DNA of 64,000 bases. Source: Fidelibacterota bacterium UBA6531. Its GTDB lineage: Bacteria; Fidelibacterota; Marinisomatia; Marinisomatales; TCS55. Positions within the stretch are counted from its first letter, which is position 1; each line of letters starts with the position of its first letter. Below, piece by piece: positions 9,093-16,891 of this stretch. The stretch spans positions 12,286 to 76,285 of the forward strand of contig DJKX01000068.1 of assembly GCA_002436185.1 (NCBI GenBank), written 5' to 3'. The notes beneath the pieces were generated by a model that worked only from the letters and a program-made list of their open reading frames with translations, was not told the DNA's origin and did not search any database. The translations under genes and the position numbers were made by a program.

Positions 9093-9290
9093 ATGGTCGA
9101 AGTGACCGTTAGAGATGGTGAACCGCTTGAAAAAGCATTACGCCGTTTCAAAAAGAAATGGGAACGCGCAGGTATTTTGCGGGATGTAAAAAAGAGAGCT
9201 TTTTACGAAAAACCCAGTGATACCAAGCGTATTTCCCGTAAGAAAGCACTGCGACGTATGGCTCGAATACGCCGTATTTCTCAATACTAA
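9093..9290 (+). CDS. rpsU: 30S ribosomal protein bS21
   Basis: A 65-residue, strongly basic protein matching bS21 throughout: 'VEVTVRDGEPLEKALRRFKK', 'KWERAGILRDVKKRAFYEKP' and the Arg/Lys-rich helix 'RKKALRRMARIRR'. bS21 sits on the 30S platform near the anti-Shine-Dalgarno strand and takes part in initiation. An upstream in-frame GTG (9087) would add two residues but lies against the Shine-Dalgarno sequence, so ATG 9093 is preferred. It is the last gene of an rpoD-rpsU unit closed by a strong intrinsic terminator. Confidence 0.96.
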   Translation: MVEVTVRDGEPLEKALRRFKKKWERAGILRDVKKRAFYEKPSDTKRISRKKALRRMARIRRISQY

Positions 9291-9310
9291 AACACTCTCT
9301 GAATAAATAT

Positions 9311-9345
9311 AAAAAAGGCTCGAGATTTTTCTTGAGCCTTTTTTT
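9311..9345 (+). terminator. Intrinsic terminator after rpsU
   Basis: A 14-bp stem (AAAAAAGGCTCGAG pairing with CTTGAGCCTTTTTT, one G-U wobble) closes a 6-base loop ATTTTT and runs straight into a T tract. The A-rich 5' arm and T-rich 3' arm would make it work in both directions. Confidence 0.9.
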
Positions 9346-9403
9346 GTTACTTTATAAATATTTGTATTCGAATTCTGTAATTTATCCTATGATATTATGC
9401 AAT

Positions 9404-10099
9404 ATGTCCAGAGTTAGACGTGCATCACCCAGATGCAATTCTGATAAAAAACAAGAATTTAAAGGCTGGAGATTTTCTAGATTATGTAATAGGGTTTTCA
9501 AATCATTTTATAAAATAATTGTAATCTCAATTTTAATATTAAATAATTATTTCGGATATCTTTTTGCTATGGAGCAATCACAAAATAACGTTGAAAAGTC
9601 AACTTTGAACCCAATTAACTCTGAATTATTAGATATATATACCGGGACAAAAGAACAAAATAATGCATTATTAAAGGTTAATGGATTTGAAGGAAATTCT
9701 ATCGTGGATGCGTTAAAAGTAATCGGAGCTGAAAGTGATTTTGAATCAAGGAAAAAATTATACAAAAAAACGTTTACCAAGTTTGTAAATATATCAAATA
9801 AGCCCAAAAATGATTTGGTAGACCAAGATAGTAGTTTGCAGCAAATAGGCTATCTGTACATTAATTCAAATTTTAAAGACCTTCCGGTTTTTATCAATAA
9901 AAATTATGTGGGAACAACACCGTTTGAAAATCCATTTAGGTTAGAGTTCGGATTGTATAAAATTTGGTGCATTCCGCCCCTTACAGACACATTGCCAAAA
10001 GGAAAAACATTGGTTCATGATGGGAACATCATTTCATTTGTAAAAATTGACAAGGATGTTCAATCACATTTTATAGATATATCAACAATATTTAAATAA
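9404..10099 (+). CDS. Membrane-anchored or secreted PEGA-like domain protein, function unknown
   Basis: The frame is open from 9332 (inside the terminator), but ATG 9404 is the first plausible start (231 aa); 9389 and 9569 are alternatives. A basic N-terminus precedes one hydrophobic segment ('IIVISILILNNYFGYLFA', about residues 37-54), which may be a signal anchor. A spacer follows, then a PEGA-like beta domain: 'GYLYINSNFKDLPVFINKNY' directly followed by 'VGTTPFENP'. PEGA domains are found on exported proteins and are thought to bind surface polymers. The region is more AT-rich than its neighbours and no RBS is clear. It sits alone between the rpsU terminator and the phosphohexomutase. I do not recognise a specific family. 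Confidence 0.6.
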   Translation: MSRVRRASPRCNSDKKQEFKGWRFSRLCNRVFKSFYKIIVISILILNNYFGYLFAMEQSQNNVEKSTLNPINSELLDIYTGTKEQNNALLKVNGFEGNSIVDALKVIGAESDFESRKKLYKKTFTKFVNISNKPKNDLVDQDSSLQQIGYLYINSNFKDLPVFINKNYVGTTPFENPFRLEFGLYKIWCIPPLTDTLPKGKTLVHDGNIISFVKIDKDVQSHFIDISTIFK

Positions 10100-10117
10100 A
10101 ACCTTCTTGAGATTACT

Positions 10118-11449
10118 ATGATTATCCGCAGCATTTCCGGCGTTCGGGGAACAAGTCCCGAATTTACTTCTGAATCCGTTTCACGTTATGCCAAAGCCTT
10201 CCATGCCATGCAGCCCAAAGGTGTTTTTATACTGGGCCGAGATACCCGTCCATCCGGGGAAGGATTTATAGATGACATTGCCCATGCACTCATTTCCGCT
10301 GGTAGAGATGTGATTAATTTGAATATAGTTCCAACTCCAACAGTGCAGTTCATGGTGGAAAATACCGATGCTGTAGGTGGTATAATCGTCACTGCCAGCC
10401 ATAATCCGACTGAATGGAATGGATTAAAATTTGTACGGGAAGACGGCACATTTTTACGACCGGAAGAATGTGAAGAATTATTTTCAACTGTCGATGGTGA
10501 ATTTCCTGATTTAGATCAAGAACAGGGATTACATATTCCAGATGTAAATGCCATTCAAAAACATATTATAAAGGTGGCGAATTTATCGTGCATCAAGCAA
10601 AATGACATTCGTAAACGAAAGTTTAAAGTTGTTGTAGATGCGGTGAATGGCGCCGCGTTTGAAGCACTGCCTTACATGCTGGAATCGCTGGGATGTGATG
10701 TTATAAAAATCCACTGCGAAGATAATGGCAATTTTGCCCGTCCGCCTGAACCACTTCCGGAAAATTTGACTGATTTGAGTATGGCAGTTGTTGATAACAA
10801 TGCAGACATCGGCTTTGCATCAGACCCAGATGGGGATCGATTGGCAGTCATTTTAGAAAACGGACGTCCGGCCGGAGATGAGTATACTTTAGTCATGGCG
10901 GCAGATGGATATTTACGGACGGTGGATAAATCGGAAGTAATAGTAACAAATTTGTCTACGACATTGGCATTGGAAAAGCTTGCTGAACGATATGGTTCAA
11001 TTGTTCAACGATCAGCAGTTGGTGAAATTAATGTGGTTCAGAAAATGATTGAATTAAACTCCAACCTAGGAGGTGAAGGAAACGGCGGAGTAATACTGAA
11101 GGAAGCGCACTTGGGTCGGGATTCTCTTGTAGCGGCTGCTATGATTTTAAACCGTATGGCTATGACAGACGAGCCCATCAGCGTTATTTATGATGGTCTA
11201 CCGCAATTTTCAATTGTAAAGGAAAGAGTTGAATTGGAGGGGTTTGATAAAGAGGCTGTTTTTAATAAAGCACGATCCATTTTTATTGATGCGAATATCA
11301 ATGAAATAGACGGTGTCAAATTTACTTGGTCAGATCGCTGGATTCATTTGCGTTCTTCAAACACGGAACCCATTATGCGGATTTATGCAGAAGGTCCAAC
11401 GAAAGCTGATGCCCAGGAATTGGTGAATCAGGTTCAGTTTAAACTATAA
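10118..11449 (+). CDS. glmM: Phosphohexomutase (phosphoglucosamine/phosphomannomutase family)
   Basis: This 443-residue alpha-D-phosphohexomutase has all four family motifs: the phosphoserine loop 'TASHNPTEWNG' with Ser94, the metal loop 'DPDGDRLAV' (near 237-245), the sugar-binding 'GEGNGGVI', and the phosphate-binding 'RSSNTEPIMRIYAEGP' near the C-terminus. Length and the 'RSISGVRGT' N-terminus resemble GlmM and archaeal-type phosphoglucosamine mutases, giving glucosamine-1-P for UDP-GlcNAc. Phosphomannomutase cannot be excluded. A phosphopentomutase-like role is also open, because no deoB is seen beside the nearby deoC/PNP genes. The symbol is therefore provisional. It is convergent with gap. 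Confidence 0.82.
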   Translation: MIIRSISGVRGTSPEFTSESVSRYAKAFHAMQPKGVFILGRDTRPSGEGFIDDIAHALISAGRDVINLNIVPTPTVQFMVENTDAVGGIIVTASHNPTEWNGLKFVREDGTFLRPEECEELFSTVDGEFPDLDQEQGLHIPDVNAIQKHIIKVANLSCIKQNDIRKRKFKVVVDAVNGAAFEALPYMLESLGCDVIKIHCEDNGNFARPPEPLPENLTDLSMAVVDNNADIGFASDPDGDRLAVILENGRPAGDEYTLVMAADGYLRTVDKSEVIVTNLSTTLALEKLAERYGSIVQRSAVGEINVVQKMIELNSNLGGEGNGGVILKEAHLGRDSLVAAAMILNRMAMTDEPISVIYDGLPQFSIVKERVELEGFDKEAVFNKARSIFIDANINEIDGVKFTWSDRWIHLRSSNTEPIMRIYAEGPTKADAQELVNQVQFKL

Positions 11450-11451
11450 AT

Positions 11452-12450
11452 TTATTTATCTGAAAATAAATTAATTAAATCCACTACCCGGTTGGAATAA
11501 CCCCATTCATTATCGTACCAGTTAAGGGTTTTTACAAATCGCTTATCTACAACCGCTGTAAAAGGTGCATCAAAAATCGATGAATGGGGATTACCGATAA
11601 TATCTGAAGAAACAATGGGCGTATCTTCATATTGCAGGATGGAATTAAGGCGATCAGTCGCGCTAGCTTCTTTGACCGCTTGACGAATGTCATCGGCATT
11701 GACATCGGTTTTTAATTGAACATTCAAATCCACGATCGAACCGTCAGGGACAGGAACGCGCATGGCAATACCGTCCAGTTTACCTTTGAGTTCAGGCAAA
11801 ACAACGCCTACAGCTCGAGCAGCTCCGGTTGTGGTGGGAATAATATTTTCTGCGGCAGCACGGCTTCTGCGCCAGTCCGAGTGAGGAACGTCAGCCAATC
11901 GTTGATCATTGGTATAAGCGTGAATCGTATTGATAACGCCATATTCAATTCCGAAGGCATCATTTAAAACTTTCGCCATAGGGGCTAAACAGTTCGTTGT
12001 ACAGGATGCATTTGAAACAATTTTATGGTCAGGCTTAAGACCATCTTCATTTACACCAATGACGACAGTATAATCAATTTCATCTTTGGCTGGAACGGTA
12101 AGAATCACTTTTCCTGCACCGGCGTCTAAATGGGATTGGAGTTGCTCGCGAGCTCTGAAAACACCCGTTGCTTCAATAACAACATCAACACCTAATTCAG
12201 TCCAGGGTAGTGCAGCCGGATTAGGCTCATTAAGCATTTTAACTGAATGGTTACTTGTTTTTAAAATCCCGTTTTGTACAGTAACAGTATCTTTTAACCG
12301 TCCCATGACAGTATCATATTTTAACAGATAAGCCAACGCATCATCATTAGCCAAATCATTGATAGCTGCAACTTGAAAATCTTTTTGTTTATTCAGAATG
12401 CGGAATACTGTTCGACCGATACGACCAAATCCATTTAAAGCAATTCTCAT
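11452..12450 (-). CDS. gap: Glyceraldehyde-3-phosphate dehydrogenase (catalytically intact)
   Basis: A 332-residue GAPDH catalysing oxidative phosphorylation of glyceraldehyde-3-P in glycolysis. The Rossmann motif 'NGFGRIGR' is at 6-13, the active-site loop 'SNASCTTNC' places the nucleophile at Cys150, and the base His follows in 'HAYTNDQ'. Also present are the phosphate-binding 'TTTGAARAVG' and C-terminal 'WYDNEWGYSNRV'. It is the downstream gene of a pair: its ATG overlaps the TGA of a second GAPDH-like gene by 4 bases (ATGA), so both are probably made together. Confidence 0.97.
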   Translation of the reverse strand: MRIALNGFGRIGRTVFRILNKQKDFQVAAINDLANDDALAYLLKYDTVMGRLKDTVTVQNGILKTSNHSVKMLNEPNPAALPWTELGVDVVIEATGVFRAREQLQSHLDAGAGKVILTVPAKDEIDYTVVIGVNEDGLKPDHKIVSNASCTTNCLAPMAKVLNDAFGIEYGVINTIHAYTNDQRLADVPHSDWRRSRAAAENIIPTTTGAARAVGVVLPELKGKLDGIAMRVPVPDGSIVDLNVQLKTDVNADDIRQAVKEASATDRLNSILQYEDTPIVSSDIIGNPHSSIFDAPFTAVVDKRFVKTLNWYDNEWGYSNRVVDLINLFSDK

Positions 12451-13472
12451 GAGACTTCTTCCAAATCATAATAGGATTTTGTCAAGTCTAATATTCGTTG
12501 GGAATAACCATAGCCATCATCATACCAGCAAATTGTTTTGAGCAGATTATCTGCAGCAATCATAGTGGCCCTGGCATCAAAAATCATGGAATGGCTGTCG
12601 CCTACAACATCGCTGGATACAATGGGGTCATCTGTATAACCGATGATGGCAGACATGGAATTTTCAGAGACATCTTTCATTAATGCATTTACATCTTCCA
12701 CAGATGGTGTTGACTGAAGTTGAGTAGTCAAATCAACGCAGGAACCATCCGGAATGGGCACATTGAAAGCAATCCCTTCAATTTTTCCCTTTAGTTGTGG
12801 TAAAATGGTTTCCACCAATTGGGGTGACCGCGTCTGGTTGGGGATAATATTTTCCACTGCAGATCGGCTCCGGCGCAGATCTGACCGCACACTGTCAGCT
12901 AGAGGTTGATCTGACGTATAGGCATGAACGGAGGTCATCATAGCTTTTTCTAGACCGAATTCATTATCTAGAATATCCAGCATCAAAGCTAATACTTGCG
13001 TCGTGGATGAAGAAGGTGAAACGATTTTATCATTAGTGGATATATCTTTATCATTCAAGCCCATCACAACAATACGATCGACAGGATCTTCCGGCGGTTT
13101 GGTTACTATAACCCGTTTTGCTCCGGCATCCAGATATTTTTCCAAATCAGTGCGGGGCCAAATACGGCCGGTGCAGTCAATGATGATATCAGCACCAAGG
13201 GCATCCCAGGGCAATGAACCGGGTCCTGATCCGGGTAATAAGCGAACTTTTTGATCACCGAAATGAATGTAATTGTCTTCGAGTACTGTTTCAGTTTCTA
13301 TAGGTCCGTATACAGTATCATGTCCCAGTAAATAAAAGAGAGCTTCCGGTTCAGCCAAGTCGCTGATCCCGACAAAATTGAACCGCGGATCATCATAACC
13401 AAGGCGCAATAAATTGCGGCCGATACGGCCGAAACCGATAATACCTATATTCACTTTAGTATTCATATTCAT
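12447..13472 (-). CDS. GAPDH paralogue lacking the catalytic cysteine (probable pseudoenzyme)
   Basis: The 341-residue protein aligns with GAPDH end to end: Rossmann 'GFGRIGRN' (13-20), 'HAYTSDQPLAD', 'PNQTRSPQLVETILPQLKG', 'WYDDGYGYSQRI'. In the active-site loop canonical SNASCTTNC reads SPSSSTTQV, so the nucleophilic Cys is Ser156 (codon TCC). The inorganic-phosphate loop T-G-A-A is also changed, to T-R-S-P. The catalytic His is kept. Classical phosphorylating activity is not expected. It might act as a regulatory or structural partner forming mixed tetramers with the adjacent active Gap, or bind NAD as a sensor; both are inference. It is first in a two-gene operon and lies divergent from deoC across a 193-base gap. 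Confidence 0.9.
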   Translation of the reverse strand: MNMNTKVNIGIIGFGRIGRNLLRLGYDDPRFNFVGISDLAEPEALFYLLGHDTVYGPIETETVLEDNYIHFGDQKVRLLPGSGPGSLPWDALGADIIIDCTGRIWPRTDLEKYLDAGAKRVIVTKPPEDPVDRIVVMGLNDKDISTNDKIVSPSSSTTQVLALMLDILDNEFGLEKAMMTSVHAYTSDQPLADSVRSDLRRSRSAVENIIPNQTRSPQLVETILPQLKGKIEGIAFNVPIPDGSCVDLTTQLQSTPSVEDVNALMKDVSENSMSAIIGYTDDPIVSSDVVGDSHSMIFDARATMIAADNLLKTICWYDDGYGYSQRILDLTKSYYDLEEVS

Positions 13473-13665
13473 AGTAAAAAATTACGCAATATTAAATATG
13501 TACAACATGCAGATTTTTATCGAAATAAAAAAAATATTCAAATATTTTATGAATACGCAAGTCCTTGTTGATAAAGTCAAATGGATCATAAATTGATATC
13601 TCTAATCAAAACTTTATAGTCTCACAACCGACGTAAATTCCCGATACTAGGCTAATGAAATAATT
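13473..13665. promoter_or_regulatory. Divergent intergenic region between the GAPDH pair and deoC
   Basis: This 193-base, AT-rich gap must carry the promoters of two divergent operons (GAPDH paralogues to the left, deoC operon to the right). I see no convincing -10/-35 pair, operator dyad, riboswitch or small ORF in it. The deoC ATG has no Shine-Dalgarno sequence. Confidence 0.5.
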
Positions 13666-14553
13666 ATGGAATCATTTATAAATAGAATAGATCAAGTGGG
13701 TGCCCAGGAAAGAATCGCCAGATTTTTTTCAAGAAGTATCAAAAAAAAATCCAAAATAAATGCCCTCAAAGCAGTTTTAAGCATGATTGATTTGACGACG
13801 CTTGAAGGGAAAGATTCTCCTGGCAAAGTTAAACAATTATGCTACAAAGCAGTCCATTTACACGATCAATTTCCGGATTTACCAACAGTTGCAGCTATTT
13901 GTGTTTACCCTACAATGGTGTCCATTGCGAAAAAATCACTTAATAATACGGATATTAATGTTGCTTCTGTGGCGACGGCTTTTCCATCGGGTATGACATC
14001 ACTTGAGTATAAATTGAATGAAGTTCGAATGGTTGTTGCGGATGGAGCAGATGAAGTGGACATGGTCATTTCCAGAGGGAAATTTCTTCAGGGGGAATAC
14101 AATTATGTAGCAGATGAAATAGCATTCGTAAAAGAAGCCTGTGGCAAAGCCCATTTAAAAGTTATTTTAGAAACAGGCGAATTGGTGACCTTAGATAATG
14201 TTCGATTAGCCAGCGATATCGCTATGGAAGCGGGGGCTGATTTCATCAAAACATCAACAGGAAAAGTATCACCGGCAGCCACACCTCCTGTGGTGCTCGT
14301 CATGTTAGAAGCCATTCGTGATTATTACAAAAAAACAGGCAAAAAAATCGGGATGAAACCGGCCGGCGGCATTAGTAAAGCAAAATTGGCAATTCAATAT
14401 TTAGTGATGATAAAAGAAACATTGGGCCAAGATTGGCTGAATGCTGATTTATTTCGTTTTGGCGCCAGTTCTCTGGCCAATGATGTTTTGATGCAAATTG
14501 TCAAGCAGTCAATCGGTGTGTACCAGTCAGCCAATTATTTTTCTTTGGATTAA
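13666..14553 (+). CDS. deoC: Deoxyribose-phosphate aldolase
   Basis: This 295-residue class I aldolase cleaves 2-deoxyribose-5-P into acetaldehyde and glyceraldehyde-3-P. It has 'SMIDLTTLEGKDSPGKVKQL', 'VATAFPSG', 'ADEVDMVISRG', 'LKVILETGEL' with the proton-relay Lys, and the Schiff-base Lys in 'FIKTSTGK'. 'MKPAGGIS' is the phosphate site. Its length (E. coli DeoC is about 259) and N-terminal extension resemble the longer eukaryote/actinobacteria-like form. It leads an operon with two ALDH-family genes and purine nucleoside phosphorylase, so acetaldehyde made here is probably oxidised by the next gene product, while glyceraldehyde-3-P can feed the divergently encoded GAPDH. Confidence 0.96.
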   Translation: MESFINRIDQVGAQERIARFFSRSIKKKSKINALKAVLSMIDLTTLEGKDSPGKVKQLCYKAVHLHDQFPDLPTVAAICVYPTMVSIAKKSLNNTDINVASVATAFPSGMTSLEYKLNEVRMVVADGADEVDMVISRGKFLQGEYNYVADEIAFVKEACGKAHLKVILETGELVTLDNVRLASDIAMEAGADFIKTSTGKVSPAATPPVVLVMLEAIRDYYKKTGKKIGMKPAGGISKAKLAIQYLVMIKETLGQDWLNADLFRFGASSLANDVLMQIVKQSIGVYQSANYFSLD

Positions 14554-14555
14554 AT

Positions 14556-16013
14556 ATGAAAACAAAAAATAAAAAAACAGATTGGTCATACAGTCCTGCT
14601 CTTGAAAGTACGGACCACGTTCGCATTTCCACGAAAAATGATCTTTTTATCAATGGAAAATTCATTCCACCAAAAAAAGGTAATTATTTTGAAACAATAA
14701 ATCCTGCAAATGAAAAAAAATTAGCAGATGTAGCTGAAGCAGATCAAACAGATGTAGATAAAGCAGTCAAAGCTGCCAGAACCGCATATGAAAATGTGTG
14801 GTCTAAAATGGATTCTTCCGAAAGAGGAAAATATATTTATCGTATCGCCCGATTGATTCAAGAACGAGCCAGAGAATTTTCTATCATTGAAACCATGGAC
14901 GGCGGGAAACCTATTCGTGAGTCCAGAGATATTGATATTCCATTAGTATCAGCTCATTTCTTTTATTATGCCGGCTGGGCAGATAAACTGGACTATGCAT
15001 TTCCCGGGAAAAAGGCGAAATCAATCGGTGTAGCCGCGCAAATAATTCCTTGGAACTTCCCCTTATTAATGGCCGCATGGAAAATTGCACCAGCATTGGC
15101 GACAGGGAATACTGTTGTGTTAAAACCAGCTGAAACAACACCCTTAACGGTCATGAAATTGGCCGAAATAATTCAAGAAGCAGATTTGCCGCCCGGCGTT
15201 GTAAACATTATTAATGGTGATGGAAAAACCGGTCAAGCCATGGTGGACCATCTGGACGTAAATAAAATTGCCTTCACCGGATCCACGGATGTTGGGAAAA
15301 TGATTATGAAATCGGTGGCAGGTACGGGAAAAAAATATACGCTGGAACTGGGTGGAAAAGCAGCGAATATTATTTTCGAAGATGCAGCAATCGATCAAGC
15401 TGTTGAAGGAATCGTTAATGGTATCTTTTTTAATCAAGGTCACGTTTGTTGTGCCGGATCACGTTTATTTGTTCAGGAAAGTGTGGCTGAAACAGTCATT
15501 TCAAAATTGAAAGACAGAATGGAAACATTGATAGTTGGTGATCCTCTGGATAAAAACACAGATATCGGTGCCATCAATTCAAAAATGCAATTAGATAAAA
15601 TAAAAATGTATGTAGATATTGGACAAAAAGAAGGCGGTTCAATCCATCAGTCATCATGTAGTTTACCTGAAAAAGGCTATTGGCATGCACCGACGATTTT
15701 TTCAGATGTAAGCCAATCTCATCGCATTGTGCAGGAAGAAATATTTGGACCGGTGTTGGCCATTCAAACATTTCGAACGGTGGATGAAGTCATCACCAAG
15801 GCGAACAATACGCCTTATGGACTTTCCGGCGGTGTGTGGACGGATAAAGGTGCGAAAATATTTCAAGTATCCAAAGCCATTCGTTCCGGTGTATTATGGG
15901 CAAATACATTTAACAAATTTGATCCAACATCACCTTTCGGTGGTTATAAAGAGAGCGGCATGGGCCGCGAAGGCGGATTGGAAGGTTTAATGCCGTATGT
16001 TAACTTGGTTTAA
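14556..16013 (+). CDS. Aldehyde dehydrogenase (NAD(P)+), likely acetaldehyde-oxidising
   Basis: A complete 485-residue ALDH. 'IPWNFPLLMAAWKIAPALA' forms the cofactor/oxyanion region, 'FTGSTDVGKMI' the Rossmann turn, 'LELGGKAANI' holds the general-base Glu, and 'NQGHVCCAGSR' gives nucleophile Cys298. 'EEIFGPVLAI' and 'PFGGYKESGMGREGG' complete the family pattern. It starts 2 bases after the deoC stop, with no own Shine-Dalgarno sequence, which points to tight coupling. From context the substrate is acetaldehyde from DeoC, giving acetate; this is inference, as ALDH sequences rarely reveal substrate. Confidence 0.94.
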   Translation: MKTKNKKTDWSYSPALESTDHVRISTKNDLFINGKFIPPKKGNYFETINPANEKKLADVAEADQTDVDKAVKAARTAYENVWSKMDSSERGKYIYRIARLIQERAREFSIIETMDGGKPIRESRDIDIPLVSAHFFYYAGWADKLDYAFPGKKAKSIGVAAQIIPWNFPLLMAAWKIAPALATGNTVVLKPAETTPLTVMKLAEIIQEADLPPGVVNIINGDGKTGQAMVDHLDVNKIAFTGSTDVGKMIMKSVAGTGKKYTLELGGKAANIIFEDAAIDQAVEGIVNGIFFNQGHVCCAGSRLFVQESVAETVISKLKDRMETLIVGDPLDKNTDIGAINSKMQLDKIKMYVDIGQKEGGSIHQSSCSLPEKGYWHAPTIFSDVSQSHRIVQEEIFGPVLAIQTFRTVDEVITKANNTPYGLSGGVWTDKGAKIFQVSKAIRSGVLWANTFNKFDPTSPFGGYKESGMGREGGLEGLMPYVNLV

Positions 16014-16027
16014 CGAAAGATAATATC

Positions 16028-16891
16028 ATGAGTAAACGAGAAGATATTAAAAAAACATATAAACTCTATATTGGTGGAAAATTCCCTAGAACGGAATCGG
16101 GTCGTTATATCAAATGGACTGATCCCAAAAGCACAACCACAGTGAATATTTGCAGAGGTTCAAGAAAAGATTTTCGTAATGCTGTGGTTGCAGCTAGAGA
16201 AACGTTGTGTGGATGGTCTTCGAAGACAGCATATAATCGTAGCCAAATTTTATATAGAATCGGAGAAATGCTAGAAGGCAGACGCAGTCAGTTTATGGAT
16301 GAATTGGTTGTTCAGGGATCTACAAAAAAAGGAGCAGAAAAAGAAATCGATCAATCCATTGATAGATTAATATACTATGCGGGTTGGGCAGATAAATATC
16401 AACAAATATTCAGCCGAGTCAATCCCGTGGCATTGCCCTATTTCAATTTTTCTTATCCAGAACCGATGGGAGTGGTTTCAGCAGTTGCACCGAATGACTC
16501 GTCATTAATCGGGTTGGTCTCAATCATTGCACCCATTATTGCCGGTGGGAATACGGTTGTTGTATTAGCATCAGAAGAAAATCCGCTTTGTTCAATTACA
16601 TTTGCAGAAGTACTTCATACCTCAGATGTATCCGGTGGTGTGGTGAATATTTTAACAGGACACCGATCAGAATTAGTAGAACAATTTTCGTCTCATATGG
16701 ATGTGAATGCAATCGTGTATTGCGGTAATAAACCAGAAGAAATAAAACTCATTCAGGAAAATGCGGCATTGAATGTGAAACGTCCAGTTGTTTATTCTGA
16801 CGAAAATTGGTTCGATAAAAATACACAGGATCCATATCGTATTTTAAATACATTGGAGACCAAAACAACTTGGCACCCGGTAGGTGTATGA
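16028..16891 (+). CDS. Half-length ALDH-like protein lacking the catalytic domain
   Basis: The 287 residues follow the ALDH N-terminal half: 'YKLYIGGKFPRTESGRYI', 'YNRSQILYRIGEMLEGRR', 'YYAGWADKYQQ', 'PEPMGVVSAVAPND' (intact ALDHs have PWNFP here), and 'SGGVVNILTGHRSELVEQ'. The protein stops at about the point where the catalytic Glu and Cys would come, so it has neither. The frame is clean and its TGA overlaps the next gene's ATG (ATGA), which argues against random decay. A second ALDH-like gene beside deoC also occurs in other bacteria, to my recollection in actinobacteria. Possible roles are an accessory subunit to the full-length ALDH or an NAD-binding scaffold; both are unproven. Confidence 0.85.
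   Translation: MSKREDIKKTYKLYIGGKFPRTESGRYIKWTDPKSTTTVNICRGSRKDFRNAVVAARETLCGWSSKTAYNRSQILYRIGEMLEGRRSQFMDELVVQGSTKKGAEKEIDQSIDRLIYYAGWADKYQQIFSRVNPVALPYFNFSYPEPMGVVSAVAPNDSSLIGLVSIIAPIIAGGNTVVVLASEENPLCSITFAEVLHTSDVSGGVVNILTGHRSELVEQFSSHMDVNAIVYCGNKPEEIKLIQENAALNVKRPVVYSDENWFDKNTQDPYRILNTLETKTTWHPVGV

Noticed and set aside
9332..9403. Upstream extension of the PEGA-like gene to TTG 9332
   Set aside because: This start lies in the 3' arm of the rpsU terminator, so transcripts would not include it in a usable form.
16028..16891. ALDH-like half-gene as a frameshifted full-length ALDH
   Set aside because: The bases after its stop belong to an intact PNP gene, so no catalytic half is present to be rejoined.
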